Below are positions 49,542-62,442 of a stretch of DNA of 64,000 bases, one piece after another. Made by a program: the position numbers and the translations under genes. The stretch lies in the NCBI RefSeq assembly GCF_000189635.1, contig NW_002476326.1, positions 310,001 to 374,000 of the forward strand. The letters are read 5' to 3'. This DNA is from Tetrahymena thermophila SB210 (lineage: Eukaryota > Ciliophora > Oligohymenophorea > Hymenostomatida > Tetrahymenidae). The notes below the pieces were generated by a model, which had not been told where the DNA came from, did not search any database, and saw nothing but the letters and a program-made list of their open reading frames with translations. Positions within the stretch are counted from its first letter, which is position 1. Every line of letters starts with the position of its first letter.

Positions 49542-52500
49542 TCAAATTTTGTTTACTTTATTATAAAGATTAACTGAGTTAGTGTTTAAATTATTATTAG
49601 AATTACTACCAATATTATTTAGATTTAGGTTAATTATTTATTTTTATTTTTAAACTGTTTACTATACTCCATTATTTTGGTTTAGCACTGATCTTGAAGA
49701 GGGCCTTTGAATTGGCAATTGTTAAGCTTATTGCTGTGTCTGGTTATTTTATTAATTGTTTTGTAAAGCTATTTCATTTCTCTTGATTTGCTACTTTTGC
49801 AAATTGGGGAAAATTTGGGATGAAATTTGTAATTGTTACTGAGGATTTATTTATAATTATTGATATTATGGTGCTAGTTATTACATAAGAACACCTTACT
49901 AAGTAGTGTTCAGCTAGTCTTTTTCTTAATGAGAAATAGAAAAATTTTTTTGATTTCGAGTTATTTTTTTGATATTATTTCGACTCCCACTTTAATTTTA
50001 ATTTTCATTAAAAAATGAATCCTTAAAGGTGGAGTTTTAAAACTAAATTTAGTTCATATTCTATTGATTAGTTGTAGCCATAGGAGTAAACGATCTTTTT
50101 TTTAATTAATTTTTGAGGAGAGTATTTGTCAAAGAATTTTATTAAGAACTACTTGCATTATTTGTTGTTGTTTGGCATTGAATATTTAGCTTCTTTTAAA
50201 TTTATTATTAATTTAACTAATTAGAATTACTATTTTAATATGAGTTAAAACGACCTCTATGGATATTATTCTATGTTTACAAAAAGTATTAACTTGAAGG
50301 CATATTTTATAATGTTTAATTGCTATTAATTGTCAAAGTTAATTGTGGATGCATTAAAAAATTATTTTAATTAGTACTGTTGCTGCTTGAATTTTTATTA
50401 GCAGATTATATTCTTTTATGGTTTTTCTAAAATTACTTAGAATTTATGCTTCTTATGTAATTCAAAGCATTTTCTTAGTTTGTTATTTTGTAAGTGCTGC
50501 TCTAATTAGTAGAGAGCAGTTGTTAATCTTATTCTGTTTTTATTGGCTAACCATCACTTTCATCGAAATTTATTTTCAAAGAGGAATCTGATTCATTTCC
50601 CTCTGTCTTACATATCACTTTGCCATAGTCAATTTGCTGAATATCTCCTTTTTTAAGAATTTCTTACTAATCTTCATTTTAATTAGATGAATCTAATAAA
50701 TTAATAGAATTTAATTCTTATCCTTAAGACTGCTTTTTTTATTCAATAGATATTTATTTATTTTTCTCTTAAGATTGCTTCATCGTTTGTGTATTCAAGA
50801 AAGAACTTATTTCGAGTTTTGATGGGACTTCTATAATGCTATCTAATTCTTTTTATGCGGGAGATTTAGATTTACTTTTTTTCTTCTTCTAAGCAGATTG
50901 ATTTCTTTTTTGTTATTAAGTTGTGTAAACTGAATTTTGAGGTATTGCCTGTGCTGATGACGGAGTATTTGCCATTATATTTTATTGTTAATTAGCTATT
51001 TTAGAACTATTCGCAGAAGATTATGAAGAAGATGAAGCTTGTTATTGCTATTATTGCTACTAAAGTTATTGCTAATTATTAAGATTTATATTTCTTTTCT
51101 TTTCAAAATCTGATATCTTTTTATTGATAATTTACTTTTCAATATTCAGTTAAACCTAATCTTCTTAATAAGATTTAAAATTCAATTATTTTTTTATTTA
51201 ATGTTGCTGCTGCTAAGTTATGTTTAAAATTTATTATTCCTGCTTATTTCTGCTTTGCTAAGCTTATTGACTAAATGCATTTTTTTGTACTTGTTACTTG
51301 CCTAACTCATCTTAAGAAGCATCTGTATATAATGGAATATTATTTAAATTCATAAACGATTCGTTATTAGCACTATAATCTTCATCTATTATATGGTTAT
51401 TTTTATCTGTTGAAAATTAATTGTTGCTTGAACTGCTTGCGTGTGCACTAAACTGCCTAACCTTTCTCTAAATATGATTGAAGTTTGTAGTTTCATTATT
51501 AGCAGCATTAATTTTTCCATTTAAATATACTTTATTTTAATCCCCAAACAACTAAACGTTTTTAATCATAGAAATTTAATTTGCTTTCCTTGAGTCTCCA
51601 GAACCAATACGTATAGGGTTTTATTATGAAGGTGATATTCCAATAGGATTTGTATTATTACGTCTGATAGCTCTATTTTAAAAATCTGCTTATTTTTAAT
51701 CATTTCCGTTTATTTTCTGTATATTTTTAGAAGTATTTTATTATTAAATCATGACTTATTATTTAACTCTGCTTATTTAATTCTAATACAATTTTTAGTT
51801 TAAAAAATTATTATGCTTCAAATTGTTTGCAAACTGTTAGCCGTTTTGTTGAAATTTCACAAGATCTTCAATAATATTTTATCTAACTTAATCAACTTCA
51901 TAAGATTATTCTTCTTCGTTAAAATAGTCTTCTTTCATTTAATCATACTCATGATTCCTCTCTTCTGTAATAATTTGTTTAGAATTTTTGATATCGTTGA
52001 TAGGTCTCTTAGCTTTACAATATTTTAAATATAATTAATTAATTTGTGATAGATAATAAAAAAACCAATAAAATTTGATAATTTTATTTATTCTCAAAGA
52101 GAGAGAGATAGATAGATACTGTTTTGAAACAAAAATTAAATAATAAAAGTAATAATTTACTTAATTAAATATTCCTAAATTCTCTAGTATTATTAGTGTT
52201 GTTTATATTATAAGATTAGTTCTCGTTTTTAATGAAGGGCGATTTTCCTAATACCTTTTCATTTTATTAATAGAACTTGATACCACTGTCTTGAATTATA
52301 TGACCACTTTTATAATTGCTTGTCATATCAGAAGATTCTTCCTAAAAATCATCATAAGAGGGCTCAGTTTAGCATACTCGGCCACTTTGATTATAATTAA
52401 TCTAACCCTAAACTTCATTGTTTTTGGTAGTTTACTGCTTATTCAGTCTATACTACTTTTAATGAGTCTAAACTTATGACATCATAATCATCATAGATGC

Positions 52501-53409
52501 TTATTTATTTGCATTAGTTTAAAAATCGCTATTTATTTGATGATAAAAGTTATTGCTATTTTATTTGATATTTGTAGCATTTAGTGCACTGTTTGTGCTT
52601 ATTTTTTTCTTCTTTTGTGGCAAATGGTATGAATTAAGCTATTGCTAGTTTTCTATTTCATTGGTATTATTTTTTTAGTAAATCATATATGGAGAGTATT
52701 CATTATACCCAAGGTTTTCATTCTCGCCCTTATTGTTTATGCCATTATTTTGTTAAGAGTAAGATAAATTATTTTGAAAAATAACTTAGTTTATATTAGA
52801 GGAGCATGTTTAGGAGTTAGGAATAATGCTTTCAATGTTCCTACCTTCTTTGAAACAAAAACTCTCCTGGCTCTAATAATTACTACTATTCTTATTTGGC
52901 TTATCAAAAAACTGAGCTACCTATTACTATAAATTTTAGCAATCTTGCCCTTAAAAATTAAATCTTGGAGTGCATTTAGGAGTTTATTACTTGCTTTCCC
53001 TCTTACTACCATATTTAGAGTTTAACTTACTATCAGATTAGAAATCTCTGAAAATAACATACTTTGATATGTCTTATCCACTTGAAAAATTATCATTACA
53101 AAATAACTTATCTATGCTGTTATTTAACGTTTAAAACAAAGACTTATTTTGCCTTCTATTATGTTATTCTCCCTCATCCAACTTTTTTTCTTCCTTTCTA
53201 CTGCTATCCAATTATATTTATTTGTCTTCAACTTAGATATCTATTTTTAAGTTATGATCTTATTAAGACTGACTTCTATTGAAGGTTTACTGGAAGCTTG
53301 GTGATTGCTATTGAGATTATCTCATCTCGTTCTATTGCCATGCAAACCCTTAGCTTTCAATGACTTTTTTTATACCTTCTTCTACTCCATTTCGTTTAAA
53401 TGTTTGCAT
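49542..53409 (-). CDS. Asn/Gln-rich low-complexity protein
   Basis: Begins MQTFKRNGVEEGIKKVIESQ at the ATG ending at 53409 and stops at 49544-49542 after LYNKVNKI. An AT-rich stretch at about 52030-52190 looks like an intron; other short introns may exist. The protein (roughly 1,200 residues) is dominated by Gln, Asn and Ser. Many of the Gln codons are TAA or TAG, so a standard-code reading breaks it into fragments. Examples are GEQHNRRQNKSLF, HLPQKKKKISTNSA (a possible nuclear signal) and QQNNQTQQQAQQLPIQRPSS near the end. I recognise no folded domain. It could be a prion-like or condensate-forming regulator, but this rests on composition only. Confidence 0.65.
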
Positions 53410-55108
53410 TTAATAATATTTTAAAATATAAAGTGATTATTATAACTAATAAGTATTATTATTAAGAGACTATTCTAATAAAAAGAAAGGATGATGATGA
53501 TGATAATTTTTCTATCAAACAAATTATTTAATATTTTGATATATTTTTTTCTTCTTTACTTTTTTTTAATAAATTAATACTTACTGTTAACAGATAAACT
53601 CTTTCATACACAAAAGTAAAGTAAAAAAGCTGATCTTAAACCTTACATAGTAAATACTCATATAAATTAAAAGATAAAACTATAAAGTTGATTCATTTAT
53701 TATTTTACTCATTTTATATAAAAAATATAAAATATCTAAAATACTTTTCAATTTATTCTCATAAAATAATTTAAACAAATTAAGTCTCATTAAGCATCTT
53801 TTTTATATGGAAATTAGTTCAATTATCTTTTTCAATCACAAAAAGGTCTAAATCAAATTGTCTTAAATTAAATACTATTGAGAAAATAAATCAACCTTTA
53901 TTCTTCATTTCATTGTAAAAATTTAACTTTTTCTAAATCAATTTATCTGCCTTTTAAAAATATCAGTTATTCTTGCTACAAAAGATAGCTTTTCCAAGAA
54001 ATTACAAAAATTATATTTTTCTTTATTAAAATTTTATTATGTTGAAAATTTTAAATAATAATTAGATTTATTTAGTTAGTTAGTTATTAAGTTTATTAGT
54101 GAGAAATTTTATTTTTTAGCAGAAGTTTTTCATTTTTAAAAAATAAATTCTATATATTTATTTTGAAAATTAAATAAATTTTATTAATTTATTTTGAAAA
54201 TTAAATAAATATTTTTAGGTTTTATTGATTCTAAACAAAGATTATTACTTACCTTTTAATAATAGAATATATGTTTTTATTTAAATTTCAAGTTTTCAAA
54301 AAATTATACTTAATTTTCTTATTAATTTATTTATTGCACTTAAACAATTTTAAAAAAAATAAATTTAAAAGAAAAAATATTTTTTTTTATTTTATTTAAG
54401 TAATAAATTTTAAATGGGTAAATAACTAAATTAATTATTTTTTTATGTTAAGATAAGATTTATATAGTAGATGAAATCTAAAATCTTATTAGTTATTATT
54501 TTAAAATATAAATAAAATACAATTTAATTAAGAAGTAAAAAAATAAGTTTATTTTTCAAATAATAGATTATTCGCTTTCAAAAAATGGTATTTTTGTTTC
54601 AAAATTAAAGTTTTTAGATTTAAAATTTGCTATATCCTTTAAAGCCATATATAATTAAATATTGCTGGAATTTAATTATTCACTTCTCTTAGCTTCATTT
54701 ATTTAAAAAGTTTTGATCATTTCAATCCTTAATAAATAATTAAAAATAAAGGTTAAGTTAAATTATTTTAAGAATTTTACAATTATTTATTTTGCATCAT
54801 CAAATAAACTATTTTTTATTCCTCTGAAATGTTGGTATTACTTAATTATTAAAGAATATTTTAGTTCTACTCTTTAAGCTCTTATGATTATTCTCCCTAA
54901 AACAAATAATTAATTTAATAAATAAATGAATTATTCATTTAAAAATAAAACTACTTCTTGTTTCATTATTGATGAATGTAAAATGGTTGAATATTTGGTA
55001 TTTATATATTGCTCCTTAACAACTTTTAACTCTATAAGTAATTTGTTGTTTTCTTTTTGTGTATTTTATAATTAATTCTTTAATAATTTATTTTATTTTT
55101 CTAAGAAT
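53410..55108. other. Intergenic spacer
   Basis: About 1.7 kb, strongly AT-rich, between two minus-strand genes. A near-direct repeat ATTTTGAAAATTAAATAAAT occurs twice near 54160-54215. No coding stretch seen. Confidence 0.5.
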
Positions 55109-58100
55109 TCAATTTGTTGGACAACATTCTAAGAAATTTAAAAAATATTTTAAATAAAATTTCATATCATATTTATAATTTACTTCAAGTTCTTATTAAG
55201 TATATTAAGTAAATTGAGTTATTTATTTTAGTAAGCAGCTTTGATTATTACCATCATCTTCTTGTTACTTATTAATAGCTTGCAGGCTTATAGGTAAAGA
55301 AGATGAATCTTGATAATTTAAGTTCCCAGAAGAGACATTTTATTCATCTTTATGCATCTTCAATTAATTTAAGTTTTAAATAATTTACTTAACCTGTTTA
55401 AAAGATTTAAATTATACTTTAATAAAAAATAATTTAAAAATTACCTATTTTTCAATTTGATGATGCTAAATCGATGAATTAGTTTACTCTTCTTGTGTGT
55501 CTAAATTGCATGACATAAAAACATTTTACTCTTTCCATAGAAGCTCTAATGAGTTATGCAAAGTTTCTTGCATCTGCAAAATCTTTACTGACATTTCTTC
55601 AATAAACTTCTTAAGAGAAGTATTATCATTTACCTAATTAAATTACAAGATATTTTTATATAAATTTTTAAATTATTTAGAAGATATTACCACTTAAGAA
55701 AGGGTAGAAAAAATTTATTAGGGGTCTAAAATTAAATCAGTAGATTGATATTTATTTGATATTATAATTTAATTTTATTTAAGTTCATCAGCATTAATAT
55801 GTTCTTAGCTTTTTTTATTTCGAGAAGTATACGTAGTTTGAAGAGATTCATACTTGCTCTTCTCTTCTTAAAGTTATTGCTAAAGTATTTATATAGTCGC
55901 ATGAAGCTATTATTCTTTTTGTAGAGATATTTGTTTTACTTTTTCAATTGATTATTTAAGTTCGTGATTGAATAAATTTTTAACTTAATATTTAATTAGA
56001 GCAATTTTAGTTAAATGCTGTTCTTTTAAAATTTAATTTTCTTTAATAAGAGCACTCAAATTCATTTGACTTGCATCTGAAATTATTTTTTATGCTCTTA
56101 ACTAGCTATTTTCTTGAACTAACTACTTCACTTAAGTGTTTAAAGTTGCTTCTCTCTATTAAATCAAATTGAGATCATTAACCACATGAAGATTTTTACT
56201 TTCTAAAGCACTCATTTAGATTTATAAATTTTTAATAGCTTAATCTTTCTTGCTTAATTCAACAAGATGTTTTTAAAAGTTTTTTTCACTCTCTTAATAA
56301 ATTTATTCTAATTTTTCTACTTTCTTTGTTTTTTCATCAACCTAGTTCTAAATGCTACTTAGTTCTATTAAATTTTATCAAAATAAACAAAAAAATAAGA
56401 TTATTATTTAACTTAAATAAAGTAAAATGATCAAATGTGAATAGAATTGTTTGATTATCAAAATAAATTTATCTCAAAAGCTAATAAAATATTTTTTACT
56501 TTAACTAGAAGTAATTCTATAATTATCTAATTCTAGTTAGATACTATTGACCAATAAATCTTTTGATCTTATTTAATCTTCAAGTTCTCTAATTTATAAT
56601 TCTAAATTGTTGCTGTGCATATCTATTTTCTTCGATTTTTTGGTTTCTTTTTTAAAAAAATTAAAAAAAATTAGATAAAAAAAATATGAAATAAATATTT
56701 TTACTTTCATTTTACTCATCTTCAAGTTGAGAAATAGTTTATTAATATTAAAGAATTTATTGATTCATTGAATTCATTTAATTTTTTTATAATAAAACTT
56801 CGTCAGCTAGTTTATTATTTTGTTCAATTACAAGATCTAAGCTTTATTTTAACTGCATATTTTAACTGTTTATCCTTTAAATTTAATTTAACAGATCCTA
56901 ACTTCTTTAATCATTTTAATCTTAAAGAGTATTTGAAGCACTTGATATATTATCAACATTTAAATTACTTTAATATTTTTTCAATTATAACTCAAGTTTG
57001 AAAATTTGTTCTTTGTAATTAAATATTTAGCTTTCTAAATCTATTTATTCCTATACTTTTTTATTAAATTCTTCTTTTGACCTAGAAAGCTCTTACTGTA
57101 AACAAGCACTATCTTGAATAAGCTGATTCAATTAATTTTATTATTTTTCATACAGTTCCTAAACTTACATCTAAATATAAAACAATTTATATAATTAAAA
57201 TTATAAAATGTAATTTAATTTATTTACAAGCTTTTTAATTTAAAGGTCTTTATTCTATAAAAGGTTATTTTTTTCATTAAGCTCAATCTCAATTTATTGC
57301 ATTCTTAATTCATTGTTTCCAAATGATAAAGCCAAGGCTTTATTTTTTTCCTTTTTTCAAAATTTTAAAATTAAATTTTAAATAAGTAATTTACTAAATT
57401 ATTCAAAAGTCTAAAAAGTCAGTGGTATTTTATCTTAAATTGATAAAAAATAGTAAATAAAATAAAAAACTGGCATAATATATTTTATTAACAACTAATA
57501 ACAAAAATAATCTAAAATTTTGAAAAAAGATAAGCTCATTGTGAATTAGATTAATCAAATTTCTTAATTAATATTTTTATTAAGTAATTTTATATTTGGA
57601 TTTTAGTAAATTTTAGATAATTTATAAAAACAGTTTAAAGTTTTAACTAAAGAAACTAAAACTGATCTAAAAATTAATTGAAAATTCAAACTTAAAAGTT
57701 GATAAATTTAATATACCAAAAGTAAACTTTATTAAATTAAAAATAAACTGTTACTTTTTCTTTTAATTTTTTTGTTGCTTAGTCGTAATTGTTCTGCAAA
57801 ACTTGAAGACTTTGAGTTTTTTCAGATATCTGCTATTTTAAAGATTAATTTTACTGTATCAAGCCATTTACATTCTACTCAAGTAAATTAAATTTTGTAT
57901 TGCTCTCTTCTTTTTCATTCTTAAGTTCTTATTGCTTTTAGTTTATTATCTTTTGTAAGTTAATTATGTTATTTTGTAGTATTAAGTTTTAGTTCTTTTC
58001 TATTTCCAGTTTTTTATCTTAATTTTTAAATTCAGCTTGCAGTTTTATCAATTCACTTGAAAAGTAATCATTTCCTTTAATTGTATCAGATTATTTTTCA

Positions 58101-61100
58101 TTATCATTATCAGCAACAATCTAATTTTTAAATTAATTGATAAATTTTAAATCATTATTTCAAAATAATTAATTAACTTTTTGCTTTATTTGGTTTTCTA
58201 AAAGAAGGACTTTAGAGTTTGCCTAATTTAACTAAAATTATAATTCTCCAAACTCCTTTTTATTTTAGCTGTATACCTTGTTCTGTTATTCTGATTGCAC
58301 TTTTAATTAGCTGTTATCAACCTACAACTGCTTGTACTTGACTTAAAGAACTTCTAATTCATTTTTTAATTTCTAAAAAAAGATTGTGTTTTTTTTTATT
58401 TAGTTCATAAATTAATTAAAATAAGTAACTTACTTATACTTACTGAGAATACTCTGCATTTATGTTTTAAATTGAGTAAAAATCTTATTCGAAATTTGTT
58501 TTATCTTTGATGTTATTCACACTTTATGATTTAAATAAATCTATTCTTTTTTCTAAATTTTTAATTGTTATTCTCTGTTCTTCTATCTTATTTTTATATT
58601 AAGAATTGTTTTTTTCTATTACTTAATCTAAATCCTTAAGCCTATCTTCGATTATTTATTTCTCTTTTATATAATTTTTTTAGAATTTTACAAGTTCCTC
58701 ATTTTGAATTTATAGATCTTAAAGTGTTTTTAATTATGATTTTAATAAACTGTTTTCTTCAATCAATTATTACTCCTTGGAATTTTAAGAATTAATTATC
58801 TTGTTTAACTCTTCAATTTAAACTAACAAATCTATCATCTTTTTCAATAAAATTCATCATAAATAAAAATATAACTAAATTAAATAAATTACTTTTTTTT
58901 CATCCTCTTGATTTTAATTTTAGTTAGCTGATAGCATTGTATCAACTTTACTTTTTAGTTTAATTTTGTCTTCGAGTTCTAAATTTTAGAGCTATAGTTA
59001 ATTTATTTTCTCATTCAACTCTTTAATTCTAATTTAATTTTGCTAATCTTAGCTTTCATATATTTAAAGTTGTAAAATCTATTTTTCTAAATTATTTATT
59101 TAATCTTATTATTGAATATATTTTTAGATTTCCTCATTTTTAGAGTTAGATCGAACTGTGTTACTATTATTATCAAGCTCTACTTACTTGTTTTATTTTT
59201 ATTTTTTATTTCTTTTTACTTTTTCTGTATCTTCAGTACTTTCTATGCTCTAATTCGAACCCAAATTATTTTAAGTAGTTTTTATCTTTAATTCTAATTC
59301 TTAACAATGCTTTCTTAATATTTCGTTTCTACCTTATTCTAAATTTAACTGCTCCTCAATATTACTTTTACTCAATTTTTCTTAATTTTCTTATCTCACA
59401 ATTTAATTTAGTTATTCTAAATCTCTGATTAGTGACCCTAAGTACTATTGTAATTATTTTACTTTAGTCTCTTTAGTTTATAAATCTGATTTTAATTATT
59501 AAATCTAAGCCTCTAAATTACTCTATTAATTCTACTCCAAGTACTATAAATTTCAATTAATTTTATTAAAAAATCAAAAATAGTTTCCTTAAAAAAAATT
59601 ACTTAGTCTTTAAATTAAGATTTATATTAGAAGCTAGTGACTGATTCCTTTAGTTAGTTTATCTGTTCACTTAATATTTTATTCTCTAATTATAAATTTG
59701 AGTTTAAAATCTTTAGGGAATCAACTTCTTTTTTCTATTCATCTATTTGTACCTTATTAAAATACATTTACATTTAAACCATTCTTTTAAAAATTATATC
59801 TAAAATACCTTTAAATATTCTTTATGCTAATTATCAATTTCAATTTTAGAATCCTAAATTTTTTTATCCTAAGCGATTTAGTTGAGAACTGACTAATTAT
59901 ATCTTTTTATTATTAAAAGCATTTAAAAAAAATTAAATAAACAATAACCAAAATTACTAAGATATCCACATATTCTTCTCTGCTTCTGTGTCTGCACATT
60001 TAGTTTTCCAGTACTAGAGATTTAATTCACTTTCCTATAATTTTTATTTCAGCTAAATATTTTCATTCTATTATGAATATTGAATCTCTAATAAATTATT
60101 TTTTGCTTTAATCAGATCTTGATCTTTCACCTTAAGCTAATCACTCAATTTTGTTATTTAGTCAATCATTTATTAAGCTTGCTATTTTAAAAGAGGGACC
60201 TGCTTATTATCTTAAATATTTCTTAACAGTTCTTTTTGTTATTATTCCTCCTAAAGCTTTACTTTCAAACTAGAATTTTCATCTTTTAAGAATTTTAAAT
60301 TTATTTATTATGTTTATTCTTAATTGTTATATTTTTATTATAATTGTGTTAGCTATTCTTATTATTTTAAAGACAATTCTTCTAATTCCCTAATTTGAAT
60401 TTTATATTATAAATTCTACTTTTCAACTGATTGATACTGTTTAACTTGTTCTTCAAACACATCCTAAATTGATCTCCCTTAAGTATTTTAACCTGATAAA
60501 AAAAATTAACTATGATAAAATTTATTCTTTAATTACCTTTTAATGAGTATAACGTTTTCTATAAATTTATGTAGTCTTATTCTAATTTAAAATATTTCTA
60601 TTTCAGTTCCTAAGATTCAAATCCTCTTTATTCTAAAAACTAAGATGTCTACTCTAGCTGATTGGCTAATAGTACAACTTTTGTTTAAAGCTAGTTGTAT
60701 TTAATATCAATATATCTATAGTTCTGAATTTTATCTTCAAGCTATTTGATAGATATAGAGAGCTACTTATTTTCATAGAGAATATCATTAACAAATCTAT
60801 CTTATTTAGAATTAGGAGAAATAAAATTTGAATGACTTTCCAATTAATAATTCTTAACATCTAAAGAAGTCGAACTTTAATTTCTATTTGTTGACTAAAG
60901 TAACTAATTCTACTTTTCTAGTGTGCGGACATGCTCATTTAGCTGTTCTATTTATTTTTTTGCAGATGAATAATTGGGCTCTTTGTACTTATGCACATAG
61001 CTACTATTATTATCGCTATTATTCTCTTCTAAAATTTTCTCTTTTATATTCTTAATCTCAAAATCCTTTTTAAAAATATTTTAAATGTTAAACACACTTC

Positions 61101-61878
61101 AAAACTCAATAATTTTATTAATTCAAATTCCATATGTTATATTTAATAAATCCAATATCTTTAGAAAATTTTTAATTCCTTTTCAAATAAAATTTACTGG
61201 TTTTTATTTTAATTCAAAAAAACATTTAAAAAAATAAACCTCAATGACTTTTTTACAATAAAAACATATCCAATTGAATTCTATTCTATTTAATAAAGTA
61301 TTCTAAAAACAAAAATATTTAAATTTACTTTGATATTTGATTCAGTTTAAATAAGGAGAACTTGAGACTAATTATTAGATATTGTCAAAGCCTAATTATT
61401 ACTAGATCTTTTTACTTAATTTTCAAAATATTTTTCATCTGATATAAAATCTGAATTAAAGCTATATTTATGCCCATGCTAATTAAATAGAAATGAATTA
61501 GACGAAGCGCTTGAACTTCTGTTAGCCATTTTATTTGGATATGCTTCATCTGTCTTATCTTTCTAACTCATTTAATATTCATAAGAAAGTGCAGTATCAA
61601 AATTTCTAATAAAATTAAGAAAATAAAATAGATATTGATATTTAAAGCTCAAATATTTAGTTTATAAAAACCATTTACCTGACTACTATCTCGCTTTAAG
61701 ACCTTTCTTTTTTTTGTCCTTAATCTTGCTAATAGAAACTCATATTATAACCATTTAATTGGTTTTATTATGTCTAATTTTACTATTAATTATTACTAAT
61801 CCCACTATAAAATTATTCTTTTTGACTTAGCCTCTCAATATTGCTACTATCTCTTGTACTTCCACAGAAATAGTTCAT
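55109..61878 (-). CDS. Long coiled-coil protein
   Basis: Start MNYFCGSTRDSSNIERLSQ at 61878; first intron begins at the GTAAATGG following SEIVVR near 61680. After an Asn/Gln/Ser-rich N-terminus (about 150 residues) nearly everything from about 61.0 to 55.5 kb reads as heptad-rich helix dense in Leu, Gln, Glu, Lys and Asn. AT-rich introns interrupt it, the longest at about 57.35-57.75 kb. The end reads NLNYQDSSSLPISLQAINKQ, then ECCPTN and TGA at 55111-55109. Total roughly 1,900 residues. Such proteins in ciliates are often basal-body, cortical or axonemal, but no specific family is identified. The large intron leaves open that it is two genes. Confidence 0.6.
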
Positions 61879-62442
61879 ACCTATTTAAAAATTTTAATCT
61901 TTGGCTTTAGAAATTCTTGTTTATTCTTGCTAATTTGAATCTTTTTTTGATTTTGCTTAAATTTTTTTATTATATAATTTTATTATAAAAGAAAGCTATT
62001 CGTTAATAATGATCTTATCAAGATATTTAAATAGTTGTCTTACTGAATTTTTTCAAGATTTATTTCAGTAATTTATTCAATTTAAACATATATAAAACCT
62101 TAAATTATTTATATAAAACCAAATATATCTTTAATAATATTTTTATAAAACAAATACTATTTCATCAATAATTAAAAATTTTTTTTATTTTAAAAAAAGA
62201 AATTTATTAATAAAATAAATTATTTAAAAAAATCTATTGCTTGTGACTACCTAAATAATAATTAAATTTTTTTATAAAATTATGTTAAAAATGAGAAAAT
62301 ATTCTAATTATGAGAATCATTTGATTTAATTATTTTTGCTCTTATATGTATATTTAAAATATCTATTAAATTGTTTAAAAAATAGAAAAAATATGTAAAA
62401 AACATCTATCTCTTTTTAATAATTAGCTAATATTAACTTTTT
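61879..62442. other. Intergenic spacer
   Basis: AT-rich spacer between two tandem minus-strand genes; nothing recognisable. Confidence 0.55.

Noticed and set aside
51813-53282. Hydrophobic + strand ORFs in 51.8-53.3 kb
   Set aside because: Antisense shadows of the Asn/Gln-rich minus-strand gene; Phe/Leu/Ile runs are the complement of Lys/Asn/Gln codons.
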